Positions 1 to 10,890 of a DNA stretch of 36,789 bases are shown piece after piece (within the stretch, counting starts at the first letter, position 1; each line of letters starts with the position of its first letter). Under the pieces are notes generated by a model. The model saw only the letters and a program-made list of their open reading frames with translations, ran no database searches and was not told the origin of the DNA. The stretch is from Sistotremastrum niveocremeum HHB9708 (taxonomy: Eukaryota; Basidiomycota; Agaricomycetes; Sistotremastrales; Sistotremastraceae), in NCBI GenBank assembly GCA_001630475.1, contig KV419438.1, forward strand, positions 252,287 to 289,075, read 5' to 3'. The position numbers and the translations under genes were made by a program.

Positions 1-597
1 GGTAGAGGGCTTGCGTGGCGCGACTTTTCGTCGCTTAAGTCCGATATGTCCGAGATTATCTAATACTACTCTATCTACTAGCTCGATTTCCAACAACGAC
101 TGTGGACACCGGTCGCCCGAGCCATCTGAGCACCAGCAGACATCATGACCTGGTTTAATATCAACACCCTCAGACTGGCCGAAGGCGACGACTGGAGGAA
201 TTCCGCTGACTGTGGTGCGTCGCAAAAGAGGGAGCAGGTCTTGTGAACGTTCGGACATTGGAATCCAGAGGAATTCGTAGGATAAAGTATAGAGATCGTG
301 GACCATTTTCAGCAATACAGCGCCAGGAGTATAATGGAACGCCATCCACGACAGAGGCATGCATGCGTCATATAGATAGCAGGTTAGCTTATGATCGGCC
401 TGAAAGAGATCAGTATCATTCCAGAACGAATTCTCATTTGTAACGCACTCTCGATTCCGTAGGCAGTTGGGAGCGTGGCTCTGTCCTTCACATCCATCCC
501 TAAATATATCCTACCATTTTTCGAACACCATAGTTCAAAGCTTCACGGGCACGAGAAAATGTGATAGTATCACTGTTGCAAAACTCCACGACGTAAC
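1..597 (-). CDS. Hypothetical protein, partial, two exons, running off the left edge
   Basis: I do not recognise this protein. An open frame of 133 codons fills 399-1 without a stop and leaves the window. It follows a good acceptor (TTTCAG, 400-405 on the minus strand, with TACTGAT upstream as a possible branch site). A preceding exon, 597-515, lies behind an AATCAG acceptor and ends at ATG|GTAGGA. Its frame (YVVEFCNSDTITF...) is 27 codons and joins the second exon in phase, across an intron of about 115 bp that is longer than others in the window. The second exon contains SYEFLWIPMSERSQ and the Cys-containing VDIKPGHDVCWCSDG. It sits at the 3' end of the leftmost array unit (TATA near 2180). 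The first exon and start codon are not found. A chance open frame is possible. The exons are inferred from splice signals and phase only. Confidence 0.33.
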
Positions 598-2122
598 CTG
601 ATTTCTTCTTCTCGTCCTAGCCGTTGCGTTGATTCTTCCTTGGTACCGACGACTGATTGCCTGTTTCCTTGGGGAGACCCTGCGAATTACATTTCACAAA
701 AGAAGTTCGTATGTCAATGGTTTAACGTACCGGATTGTCGGGATGGATTCATTTCTGATCCAAGATCGATAAATTTGACCGACCTTGGATGGTTATGACT
801 CGCAGCCTGAGATTGACGTGAGTATTCCTGTAAGTGCATTGGCCTACAGGGATACACACCATGTATCTATATTTCTCCGTTGAAACTCTGCCAGACTATC
901 CAAAGAGACGGCCGTCGACGACAGCGTGAAAATGCAGCGAAAGAGAAGGTCACGTCACACCCTGTCACAGTTTCGGACTTTCGTTCGGCCTTGTTGATTT
1001 CACATATTTTCTCGTCTTTCACCCTGAAATTTCCTATAAAGTCTGACAGCGTCAATAGGACCAAATGTCCTTCCATATATCTTCAAATAAAAATTCTCAA
1101 ACGCCTATACGCGCCGACAGAGCTCACAGACCCGATGTTGATTCCCAGCCTGAGACAAAATTTTGTCAAGCCTACATCTCAGAACGTACCAAATGTCGAA
1201 CAAAATCATCCACTCCATTCAAGAAAAAATTCACAACATTGACTACTCAAATTATCGCACCCTATCCCCCGCGTTGATCGAAATTCCACTCCGGTCCTTG
1301 CTCCAGAAGCACAGTCGCAAAGCTATCCCCAGAGTCCCGTTCTGCGCATATACTATCAGACAATCGAAAGATCAAACCTCTAGATGACCTAATAATCTCG
1401 TCCTGAACCGTCCACCGTATCAGTTGAGATTCTTTGCGCCGACAAGCACCCATCTGGAACGGAAGAGACGACATGGATACGGGGATGGCCAGGAGAACGG
1501 ATATTAGGAGTACGAGTCCCAGTCAGAGTTCATCCTGAGTGCACTGGATATCACTATTGGTATATCTGAGTGATGTCCGAGATATCCGATGCGATGCTAA
1601 AACTTACCGGCTGCCAGCCCTAATGGACACTATCCTAATGATCATCAGTCGTTGTTCTAGTTTTGCAACAAAACCTTTCACGCACCATGCTTCACCACAT
1701 GACGCCGAAACGAGATAGAGCCGTGAACTAAAAGAAACGAAGTTGAGCTACGACGGCCTGAAATTAACGCAAATTTGACAAGACTCACGTCGCGAAGGGT
1801 AAATTCGACCTTGAACCCCCACCACACATCACATCGCCGTAGCTGGCACTCACGTCCCTCGGACAGCGGATCCCCTAATGCGATTATCGAAGTCAATAGT
1901 CATAACACGTCGCGACGACAGAATAAAGAAGACATACATGAAGCCAAAAAGCTCAGCCAGATGCGGCGAACTGATCCATGAAGATGCACAAGGCAGCTGA
2001 AGCGGACAGGCAAGGCGATTAAAGGGCAGTAACAGCATGAAGACGAATAGAGGAGGCAAGCAGATCTGCAGAATGCATGCGGATTTCTTTGATCTCGCCA
2101 AGACAAGAAATAGAAGTGGTAT
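598..2122 (-). other. Body of array unit 1 (degenerate, spliced-looking transcript)
   Basis: This is the transcribed region expected downstream of the promoter near 2180. Several GTGAGT/GTAAGT donors are visible on the minus strand (near 1840, 1790 and 1605). The clearest coding piece is an ATG-started frame of 70 codons at 1474-1262 (MSSLPFQMGACRRK...). Its segment GLIFRLSDSICAERD resembles, at the nucleotide and protein level, the IYFDRNSGLCVSVEDER exon of the unit near 17.3 kb. The leader region (2101-1850) encodes a hydrophobic stretch (LPPLFVFMLLLPFN), but that frame has no in-frame ATG. No complete gene model could be closed. Products are unknown. Confidence 0.4.
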
Positions 2123-2620
2123 AGATGATGAGAGATAAGTGTGAGATGGGGGATTTTTGAGCCTATCGTCGTGTCTTTATATAACCCCCCAGAGCTACCA
2201 AAGCGATTTCGGATCAATTCGGCGCAAGGGAGAGATCGAAAGAAGCCAGAAGTTTCGGGAGGAATCGATCGATGATATCCCCGATCTCGAGCGTCTGAGC
2301 AGATCAAGAGGAAGAAAGTGCGCATATACGGTATACACCTGTCAAATCGGAAAGATGTGGAGGAAGGGAAGCACTGGCCGATGGCATCGGCTTACAGGAC
2401 TTCGGAAGACCAACCTAGCGATCGTGGAGAACCCGAAGCAAGCGGAGGACGTTCCGAGGATCGAAGGAGAGAAGGGAATCGATCGAGAAGAGATATGCTT
2501 CGTAGGCGCTCTCGAGAAGACCTGTCAAATGATTCAGATCGGACGATTTGATCAATCGCACCTCGGATCATGCTCTTCAAAGAGATCGCGCGAAATTCAG
2601 GCAATATCAAATATATTTTC
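2123..2620 (-). promoter_or_regulatory. Promoter cassette of unit 1
   Basis: TATA box at 2176-2184 (TTTATATAA on plus) flanked by a C run. The purine-rich leader on plus (2123-2153, AGAGATAAGTGTGAGATGG) reads CCATCTCACACTTATCTC in the sense strand. The GATC-rich block to the right contains CCTGTCAAAT twice (near 2340 and 2522). The cassette is nearly identical for about 190 bp to that at 8162-8360, including the segment AAGAAGTCAGAAG/AAGAAGCCAGAAG and the string GAGGAAGAAAGTGCGCATAT. TATA and leader are seen directly; promoter function is inferred from their repetition across the array. Confidence 0.6.
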
Positions 2621-2639
2621 AATACCAAGACGATCCCAA

Positions 2640-3207
2640 AACTGGCAGCATATAAATCCCTCACATAAATTCTCGGCACTCACGCACGGCAGCCAGCTGC
2701 ACTCCCGAGCGATTCACCGTCTCTGGTAGACCTCTAACCTTCGTTTCGTCTCTCGCATGGGTGTAGAAGTTGATTCCGCTAGCTCACAACAATTAGCAGG
2801 TGATTATTCGAGAGCAGGAAGAAAATCACATACTGAATTGTGGCACCATTATACTAGCAAGAAACCGATGCAGATTCCTGGACAGTTGTTGACAAACGTC
2901 GTACAATTGGCGTCGGACTCTGGAATTTTTCTTATGAGTGTCAACATTGCGAGCGAAAGCCTGAGAACGTACATGCTTGGGTGACCAGCCTCTACATGAC
3001 AGCACCTATCAATAGCGTAGCTGAGCGGCCAGCAACAGCCCTACAAACCGCTTCGATCAAATACCACAACAAAAGGAACAAATTGCATACCGCAACCACA
3101 GAGCGATGAACGCTAACGGAAAACTGCCACGGCAAGAGCATGACGGAGGGCGAAAAGGGAGTGAAAATAGAATGTGAGGGAATATTAGGCTCGTCGGGTG
3201 CTGTTAG
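2640..3207 (-). other. Body of array unit 2 (short, about 0.6 kb)
   Basis: Region between the leader of unit 2 and the regulatory block of unit 1. The sense strand after the leader carries no early ATG in a long frame. The 3' end near 2615-2650 reads TCTTGGTATTGAAAATATAT, resembling the TTGGAxATATTAT element that opens the conserved V-R-N module in other units. No open frame could be defended here, so it is either a decayed copy or non-coding. Confidence 0.35.
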
Positions 3208-3590
3208 GTGAGATGGGGATAGATAGAGATAGATGGGGAATTCCCGCTCTCGACGAGCTGGTTTTATACTCCCAGAATCAAAGAACTCAGACTTCGGAGC
3301 ACTCGGGACGGAAGTATCAATCGATCGATCGTCGGAACGAGACACGATCTCAGCTCGATCGACAGGTTGCCCGAGATCTTCGGAGCACATGGAAGATCTT
3401 CAGCACGTTTCCGGAGATCGAGATCGAGACGTCGAGAAGCCAACAGCCAGAAGCAAATCATGTGGCAGCGATCGAGAGACTTCGCCTTTGGCTTTTAGAT
3501 CGGGATGTGAGACTAAAGGGGCCAAGGATCGGCGACAGAGGTTTGCCAAGGGAAGTTCACCGGACTCGGATCCGAGATCGCCCATTATCG
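3208..3590 (-). promoter_or_regulatory. Promoter cassette of unit 2
   Basis: TATA at 3262-3268 (TTTTATA on plus). Leader at 3209-3240 (GATGGGGATAGATAGAGAT on plus). The bipartite upstream module is at 3320-3369: TCGATCGATCGTCGGAACG, then after about 17 bp CGATCGACAGGTTG. A stop-poor frame runs across the GATC-rich DNA in both directions and is not taken as coding. Confidence 0.6.
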
Positions 3591-4179
3591 ACACAAAATG
3601 AATAATATTTCCAAGAACGCATTGTCAGAAATACATGGATTCTTGGCGGTGTTCAGACGGAACACATCGAGTCCAAGCTATGTCACAGGGGTCTCCACCT
3701 TCAGGTGCTCGCGAGTCTTCAAATCGCCAGTGCTTGGGCGATGGATGCTAGAGCAGAATGATCGTCAGTATCGATTTGAAAGATAGGGAGACACAACATA
3801 CTATCTGTCCTAGAATCAGAGTTGATGACACGGTCCTCTCATCCCAACACGAGCCGCAAGGGATTTATCACCTCTGTGATTATCGCGTCAAAAAGGGGAC
3901 AGTGGCAAAGAGGAATTAGATCTAGAAGACTCACTGTAACAAGAGTACAGGGACGGTGGACGGACACGGTGGGAATATTCTCTAAAGTTCAACAAGACAT
4001 GCTATGCGCCATAGTCAGTATTCATCAGAAGAGACATGCAAGATCCAATGACGTACGTTCCACGTGTGAAGTCACCAACTCATCCGTGGAACTTCATATC
4101 CACCATGAGACCCGCGTAGAAAGACAAAGCACGCGAGGTAATAGCCTCTTAAGACTGTGCAATTATCCAAGAGAGGAAG
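3591..4179 (-). other. Body of array unit 3 (short, about 0.6 kb)
   Basis: Lies between the unit 3 leader and the unit 2 regulatory block. Its left end (near 3600) reads CTTGGAAATATTATTCATTT in the sense strand, the same TTGGA-AT-rich element seen before the V-R-N module of other units. The body shows GTGACTTCACACGTGG and several possible donors, but no ATG-started frame of useful length. Decayed or non-coding copy; no function assigned. Confidence 0.35.
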
Positions 4180-4470
4180 GGAAAGATGGAGATTAGATGA
4201 GGAACGACGACTTGGAGGGCTGGCTTTATACTCCAGGACTCTGAGGAGATCGGAAAAGGGGGCGTGGATCGATCGATCGTCGGGATGGATGGTCGTCCGA
4301 TCGACAGGTTGAAAGAAGTTCTCGGAGGAGCGGAGGAGCTCGGGACGATCATTCAAGTTGAGTCTTCAATTGAGAAAGGCGGTCGGGAACGATCGTTCGT
4401 AGCTCCTGCGGTCAGATCTCGATCCGGTGCTCGCCGGAGGATATGGGATTCTGGGCAGAGGTTCAGGAGA
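4180..4470 (-). promoter_or_regulatory. Promoter cassette of unit 3
   Basis: TATA at 4224-4230 (CTTTATACTCC on plus). Leader at 4181-4203 (AAAGATGGAGATTAGATGAG). A clean bipartite module is at 4266-4311: GATCGATCGATCGTCGGGAT followed about 15 bp later by CGATCGACAGGTTG. Further GATC sites continue to 4436. Confidence 0.6.
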
Positions 4471-6048
4471 GAAAAAAAGTGACGTTGATGAGACTGGGAT
4501 CCGAGATAATCGGAGTGATTTCTTGTCATCATCGCGAGCTATATTTGTTGAGATCATATTCAGCGAAGAGACGAGAAACGAACGAGTCATGATAAGCAAC
4601 TCACATAGAGAGGATACATCAGGCGAGCTCTAATATTCCCACTAACCTTCTTCTCCCATTCTGCCCAGCCTACACCTTCGAAGCCAATGAAACTCCGAGC
4701 AAAAAGTAGTCGTCCAGTTGATTTCCAGAAGGCCCCGTCTGAAGTCCTGGATTTTTTACGTGTGCCGTCATTGAGTTCAGTCCTGGTACATCTCGGGGCA
4801 CGGTCGTAGACATCGAATAGCTGACGACTATGAGGCGTAGGGATGACGCTTGAGGGCTAACGACGAACTTGAAGAAATCCAAGTCGAACGCCTTTCTTCG
4901 TCGCCAGAATACTATGGTGAAGGATGCGGTGGAGAGAGGATTTCAGCTGCAGGACGTGAAACGGAAGCTCTGATTTGGAGCTGATTCCGATCCGGCGGAA
5001 CGACGAATTATTCTGGAGGCGAAGCTGGATGTAGTGCTACAGGCTGAAGCGTGGCGAATCGGGGAATAAGCTCAAGCAGAATACGGAACGAGCATTCCAA
5101 GCTCACCATTGCTCGCATCTCGGATTTATACATTATACAAAACAATCCAGTGAAGCCGTGGCCTCGAAAGTCGAGAACGCGAGACGAAGGGAAGGAAGCG
5201 GAGTTGCAACCTCCCCCAAGCTCAACTACAAGCATCGATACGTAACACAACCTCGGACACTCAGTCCTTTGTTCTATTTATGCTCATATTTCTCTTCAAC
5301 GGAGGAAAGCCTTATCATATCACGCAGATTATTTCAGACCATGGGAAACCTGATTATATCCAAGAGCGAATGTACAAAATTCAGCTAACCTTAAAACCCT
5401 TGACCACGTGCATGTCATAACACTGATACAACCGCTTACTTCTCAACGCAATCCCTCGTATCTAAGTGGCATTAGCATACATCACAAGGCCTATCAATAT
5501 AAAAGCTTGTACTCACCCGGATTTTCTACGCACGGCTTCGTCCGAAGTTCCACACAGATTGCTGAACAGGGGATATATAGAATAGGCAGATGGTAAATGA
5601 TATCGTCGCAAAACTGTCGTGTTGATGTCGCGCTTCGGGCACGAGGGACACTGTGATATATTAGTCAGTATCCTGAAATATAAGTAACGCAAGACATACC
5701 TTAAGTTGCACCGTCACATCAGACACCCAGCAAACGACATACGAAGGAGCAATCCAAATCCACAGGACTATCATAACCGCGGCACAAGAGGAAGAAGGCC
5801 AAAATAGCTGTGACCGCTCTGCTCAGATATAAATAGGCTGAACAAAGAGGAAAACACTCACATAGCCAGTCAGCGTCGGCAAATTTATTCGCGCGAGAGA
5901 GTACGCGTCGCTTGTCGTCGCCAGAGCCGAAAAAACCGCTCGTGACACCGAGGAACTAGGACCCCGAGAGCCAAGGAAACGAGGTGTCTCTCTCCGATTC
6001 GACAACTTCCAAGAAGAGGGGAGATGCAAGACGACAGGGAAGAGGGCT
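4471..6048 (-). other. Body of array unit 4 with decayed protein-like exons
   Basis: The leader-proximal exon (6029 to about 5861) is open in one frame (PSSWKLSNRRETPRF...) and ends at TAT|GTGAGTG, but it has no ATG. A GGTATGT donor (near 5700), a CACAG acceptor (near 5655) and a CCGG|GTGAGT donor (near 5520) indicate spliced structure. At 5375-5300 the V-R-N module is recognisable, but the arginine codon CGA is TGA (tca on plus at 5335-5337). A frame of about 115 codons lies at about 5012-4670. Its TIVFWRRRKAFDLDFFKFVV resembles VIIFWHRSSSRTDVSRFEAF of the unit near 20 kb. Probably a pseudogene of the family. Confidence 0.4.
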
Positions 6049-6560
6049 CCAGATGGGGATAGATAAGTGGGAGATGGGGAATGTCGAAGGTTTGATGAGG
6101 GTTATATAGTCCTCACATCAAGCAAAGACCGGAAGATTCGGGCGATCGTCATCCAAAGGGTGGAGGAAATCGGAACGGCGGGGTCCACGCCAAGCCTTAG
6201 AGTTTGTCGATTGGGCAAGTTTGTTTCCGAAGATCGGATAGTGCAGCTCATCGCCGTCATCGGGAATGCATGGCACATTCAAATTGAGAGAAGGGACAAG
6301 AGGAATTGGAGGAACAGAGACGCTGAATGGAAGAAGCATGAATAATCCGATGGGAGCGGCCAGTCGATGGGTGGATGACAGTCTGGTAGACAAGAGGAGA
6401 GGAGGCCGAAGTTGGTATACCCCCAGCCTTGAAGAGAGTCGATCGATCGATCGTCGGAAGGATCTGTTCGATTGACAGGACGCAAGGAGATCTAGGAAGC
6501 GCTCGGAGAAGTTCCATGGTTTGAATTGAGACGCTCGATCATGCGCGAGTGCTGGAAGTG
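6049..6560 (-). promoter_or_regulatory. Promoter cassette of unit 4
   Basis: TATA at 6101-6107 (GTTATATAG on plus). Leader at 6051-6081 (GGGGATAGATAAGTGGGAGA). The bipartite module is unusually far upstream, at 6439-6480: TCGATCGATCGATCGTCGGA, then TTCGATTGACAGGACG. A CGATCTCGATTCCGTGCCCT-type element follows near 6566-6585. Confidence 0.6.
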
Positions 6561-8161
6561 CGACGAGATCTCGATTCCGTGCCCTCAGTTCAAGAAAGGA
6601 ACTGAGCGCGTACTCCGAGCGGGTACGTCATTCCGGGTGAGCTCAGATCTGACTAGGTCCTACAGATACGCATTGGGAATATGTGTCCCATCTAGATGGC
6701 GCATGGGTATTAGTGACTGCAAAGGAATGGGAATTCATGTATAACACGCACTTGAAGTTCCCACTTGTCCATGACTCCATCTGGATTCGCCGTACTCCTA
6801 GGACGAGTCTGATCTTCCCTCGAACCCGATCCCGACCGCAACTTGGCACAACGAGAACTGGGTAATAAATCGGCTGATACCGCGAATCAATTCATGTTGA
6901 GCGACCGTCGAGTCTCACAATACTCACAATGTCATCAAGCTTCACGGAAAATATTTCTATGATCGATTCAAGGCTGCGTTGGAATGACCACTCGCGTTGT
7001 CGGACGACGAAGGAGAATTTTCGAGTCCCTGAGGCGCTGAGGTGACATCGAGATGCAGTTATCCCTCGACGTCGGGGAAGCGCACAATAGGTCGGGATCG
7101 GTTTCAAGGTGGAAATATGAACGCTGCTACTGTATTCTTTTCTGGCCCATCATCAAGAGTGATGACTCGCAGAGGCTATCCTTCGGCTGAAGAGCACCAT
7201 TGTGAGAAACAAAGCTTCACGACAGCAAGAGAGTTGAGGGGCCCACTACTCACCAAATATTAATCAAGTTACATCGCAAAACCATCACTCAACCGATTCA
7301 CCAAAGTCGTATCGAAGAAATAGCAAAAGCGTCGAAAGGCAGCTCGAGAGCGGAGTTCCAACGCGCGTTTCCTGAGGTTGAGATCTTACGTAACCGCTCT
7401 TCGGCCTTCTTCTCCGTTTGTTGATCTCGCTCACTCAATGGTATATTTCGAACAATCATGATTATATATTCATCCAAGAGCTGCTATCCAAATCACAGAG
7501 CGAAGCGGCGTTTCAATCTAAATTGATATGGTCTCAATTGCGGATCTGTGGAAGCGTCGAGAGATTCCAGGGTAACCTCTCCGTGCTGCGAAAATGATGA
7601 TGTCAGAGCAATGAAGGTATGGAGGGGATTTCACACGAGCCTCGTTCCTGTCTTTCGGGGAAATCGTCTCAAATGAGGCCAAGACTCACTCTTCCCCACG
7701 TCTAATCATCGTCAGCTATCAATTCAATGATTCCGCCGAACAGTCGTTGACTCACAAAGCTTCAGCATGCCGTCGGGTCGAAATCCAACTGTGAACTAGG
7801 ATGAGCGAAGATGAGCATTGTGAATTTCTCAGCGCGATAAGATTATGACATTACTCACGTTATAGGGGAGAAATGGCACGGTGCAGCTCGGCACGCATCA
7901 CGATTCTCCAAGAACCGCACGCATCACTTGACATTCCTCAGGAGCTCTATTCCAAATAAGCGATCATAATTCGAGAAGAGGAGAGAATAGAACCTTCAAC
8001 AGTTACAGGAAAGCAAAACTATTCGGCTGGCTGATCCGTGCGAATCCACTCGTCGATAGATACCCATCATATCCTAGAGTGAGACGGGATAGGGAGCATT
8101 TTGGAACAGTGTACAGGAGTGTCATGTCGGAGGTTCTAAGACAAGAAATCAGCGTTGTCTA
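6561..8161 (-). pseudogene. Body of array unit 5, multi-intron paralogue with small ORFs
   Basis: Closest paralogue of the unit at 10.9-11.9 kb (long alignable block, see findings). Near the leader an ATG-started frame, 8125-8003, encodes 40 residues including YLSTSGFARISQ. The LSTSGF string recurs in frame in units at 10.2 and 18.1 kb and as RTSTF at 15.8 kb. Several GTGAGT donors with matching acceptors (introns of about 55-65 bp near 7860, 7755 and 7690) imply tiny exons. The V-R-N module at 7474-7385 reads DEYIIMIVRN...SERDQQTEKKAEERLRK, very similar to unit 7. It then goes out of frame before the F-E-L-R part. Family function unknown; likely a frameshifted or incompletely understood gene. 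Confidence 0.42.
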
Positions 8162-8600
8162 GATGATGAGAGATAGGTGTGAGATGGGGAATTTTGAGCG
8201 CGTCGTCGTCTCTTTATATATCCCCCCAGGACACGGCAGTCGGATCCGGAGGAGATCGGGGCAAGGAAGAGATCGAAAGAAGTCAGAAGTTTCGGGAGGG
8301 ATCGCTTGATGACATCCCCGATCCCGAATTTCTCAACGGATCAAGAGGAAGAAAGTGCGCATATATGCACCCCATCGTTGAGCTGGAGGAAAAGAAGCAT
8401 GAAGTCTGGGATCGATCGGCGTCTTATCTTCCGATCTCGGGCCTTAACCTGTCAATCGTGACGATACTGAAGCCAGCGGAGTACCTTCAAGCGCTCACGG
8501 AAGAGAGGGAAACGATCGAGAAGAGATGTGCTTCGTAGGCGCTCTCGAGAAGACCTGTCAAATCATTCAGATCGGAACATTTGAATGGAGTGAGCAATAG
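8162..8600 (-). promoter_or_regulatory. Promoter cassette of unit 5
   Basis: TATA at 8212-8220 (CTTTATATATC on plus). Leader at 8164-8192 (ATGATGAGAGATAGGTGTGA). It matches the unit 1 cassette almost base for base from the leader to about 190 bp upstream, including GATCGAAAGAAGTCAG. Two CCTGTCAAT/CCTGTCAAAT sites are at 8448 and 8552. Confidence 0.62.
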
Positions 8601-9955
8601 AGTGAGCTCGTTCGACGATAGAAACACCATTACTATTACTGTACTGCCCGTTGAGCTGCTCAGATCATATCTAACTACGTCCTTCAAAGATTAAGCGGGG
8701 CTCTATCATAGGATAGCGGGTGGAAGTTAGTGACGCTCAAGGCATGATCACAGGCGGCACACACGCACTTCAAGTTGTCACAAATTCTCTCATACTGCCC
8801 ATCTAGATCTCTTGGCCAAACTCTCTTCCCCTCTCCAAGACAATTGCGGCACCACGAAGCGAGAATTTGGGACTGACCGGAGTGACCTGCTGGTGATCAT
8901 GCCAATGCTTCCGGACCGGTTCAGAGTTGATTGTATAATCAATTACGACTCTATTCATCCTCGCAGTCCATCCCTCTATGGTTTCCCGACGTTTATATCC
9001 GAGATTAGGATAGCTGAGGAGCGAAACCGAGCAGATGAAGTTGAAGGCGAACAATACGATGAACGATTGTACGCTCGTCAGCGCATTCTGGCGCGTAGTA
9101 GTGGAAGGGCGACATGAGGTGACATCCCCGAATCAAAATAATTGCGTTTAGGCATGACTCGAGCTCGGCTACTGTTGTTTATAAGTGGGAGGCCAGCGTC
9201 ATCCTGCCGCTGAGAATTCTCTGAAGGCCATCCACGTGAGCCACAGATTTTGGCAAGCGAAGGAGTAGGATTCAAGAGCTCACGTTCACCGATCCCTTCG
9301 AACTCGAACATTCACAGAGATCAACCAGGAAGGTCTTTTCGCAGTTTCCACGAACGCATCGAGTGACGGACAGCGAGCGGAGTTGGAAAATAATATGTAA
9401 TCTACGTTCGGCCGCTCTTGTTTGTTGATCTACTAGTATCACTCCCGTTGCGTTATTTCGGACAATCACAAGTATATTTATATCCAAGATACAAAGTACC
9501 AATCGCCGTCTACACACCATCATCGAAATAGGGCGACCTGAACCCAGTCACATAAGATGGGCCAGATGCGTTCGCATCAACAGGGTCGCTCATGTATACC
9601 CACTGCCCTGGAGAAAGGATGTATTAGGATTGTGCAAATACGAAAGAATGTATGCGGGAACGTACCGTCATCCAGATACACCACACATTCAAGCTCTGGA
9701 ACTTCGGCATACCTTGCTGCAAAAAGCCTTAAGGCTGAGACGCAGAGTCGTTCAGCGATGTGAGCGATCCTCGTAGTCATTGTAAGTGATGGAGGATACT
9801 ACACGAATGGGTGAATGAAGCACAGATGATAAAGAAAGACGACGCACCGAAGACTCTGCACCCTACATATGCTAGAAGGCTCGTAGCTCGACACCTCCCG
9901 AAAATCCTGAGAAGACGCGTGCCCAGGATGCGTGGGAGCATCTCTTGGATTCAAC
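8601..9955 (-). other. 3' part of array unit 6
   Basis: Downstream part of unit 6. The V-R-N module is at 9484-9377: LDINILVIVRNNATG, then DQQTRAAERRLH and FQLRS in one uninterrupted frame, with no stop through about 9272. This is the best-preserved reading frame of the module, although no ATG of its own is seen. The frame at 9523-9272 ends just past a GTGAGC (near 9280). A 67-codon frame at 9780-9577 (internal GGTACG donor near 9665) is another candidate exon. How these exons connect to the leader-proximal ORF at 10237 could not be settled. Confidence 0.38.
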
Positions 9956-10237
9956 CTATGACGACAATGCTTTGATGGGCTATAAATGGAGGGATGAGCT
10001 TGTCGTGGTCTAGAGAAGGAGCGTACTTACATGTAGCCACAGTACGGCACTCAATCCACCGGCACATCGAACGACTCTCGACGACGCAAATCGAGACTGG
10101 CATGATCCACGAATCGGCGAGCAAATGAGAAACCCCGACCAAGCCAGCGTAAAAGCCCGACGTTGACAGATAGAGGAGGGCGAGAATACAAGCCAAAGGT
10201 CCAAGATGTAGGAAATAAACAAGAACTTATGGTACAT
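9956..10237 (-). CDS. Small hydrophobic protein of array unit 6 (tentative two-exon model)
   Basis: ATG at 10237 is the first ATG after the TATA box, about 60 bp downstream of it. Exon 1 (10237-10031, 69 codons, phase 0) starts MYHKFLFISYILDLWLVF, which looks like a signal peptide or membrane anchor. It continues as a Cys/Arg-rich stretch to LWLH|GTAAGT. A 51-bp intron (10030-9980) with a TTTATAG acceptor leads to an 8-codon exon ending in TAG at 9956, giving 76 aa. A competing frame over the same DNA (LALLYLSTSGFYAG...) matches other units better but has no ATG. Family and function unknown; which frame is translated is uncertain. Confidence 0.33.
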
Positions 10238-10890
10238 GGTATAAATGGGAGAAGATGGGCGAAAGATGAGGAATTTTGATGAATTCGCTGGTCCTTTTAT
10301 ACGCCTCAGCCATCGGCACAGTCGGAGTTGAGATCGGATGAAAGGAGGAAGACATCGAGAAGGTGAGTTTCGATCCAAGCCCTCTTTACGAGATCGGCAA
10401 GATCGGGAGACACTGAGTTCAGTTCGGGTGACCGTTACAGTACAAGTCTCGTCCCGGCTCTCGTTCGTGCCAAGCCTTGAAGTTCCAAGATCGAGACACA
10501 TTGCCTCAGGGATCGGAGGGTGGAAGATATTGAGAACCCGGTCGAAGCATTCAAATCGAGTTCGGATCGGAAGATGGCTTTGAATGGCTTTGGAATCCAG
10601 AGACGCCGAAGAGAGTACGCATCCGAAAGAATCCGTCAATCGATCGTCGGAGGAATCCGTTTGACTATTGACAAGGGGAGGGATGGCAGGAGGAAAGAAG
10701 ATTGCGGAGAGGCGATCCGGGTTTCAAGAGGCGATCGATCGAACGTCGGGAATTGTTTCGATCGACAGGACGGAAGAAGTCCCCAGAGACGCTCGCGACG
10801 ATCTTGAGGTCCGAAAGAAGAATCTCGATTATGAGACGGTCCCGACTACGGCGAGATCTCGACTCCGTGCCTTCAATCTCAGCGGAGTGA
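10238..10890 (-). promoter_or_regulatory. Promoter cassette of unit 6 with two upstream modules
   Basis: TATA at 10294-10302 (CCTTTTATACG on plus). Leader at 10241-10275 (AAATGGGAGAAGATGGGC). Two copies of the bipartite motif stand in tandem: 10638-10675 (CAATCGATCGTCGGAGG, then ACTATTGACAAGG) and 10731-10770 (GCGATCGATCGAACGTCGGG, then CGATCGACAGGACG). A 209-codon minus frame spans this DNA only because GATC-rich sequence is poor in stops. Confidence 0.6.

Noticed and set aside
2157-2729. 190-codon plus-strand ORF
   Set aside because: It lies over the TATA box and GATC-rich regulatory block of unit 1. GATCGATCG-type DNA is poor in stop codons on both strands, so long frames arise without coding.
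10010-10639. 209-codon minus-strand ORF
   Set aside because: It runs through the promoter, TATA box and two upstream modules of unit 6. Only its 3' part (10237 onward) is downstream of the expected transcription start.
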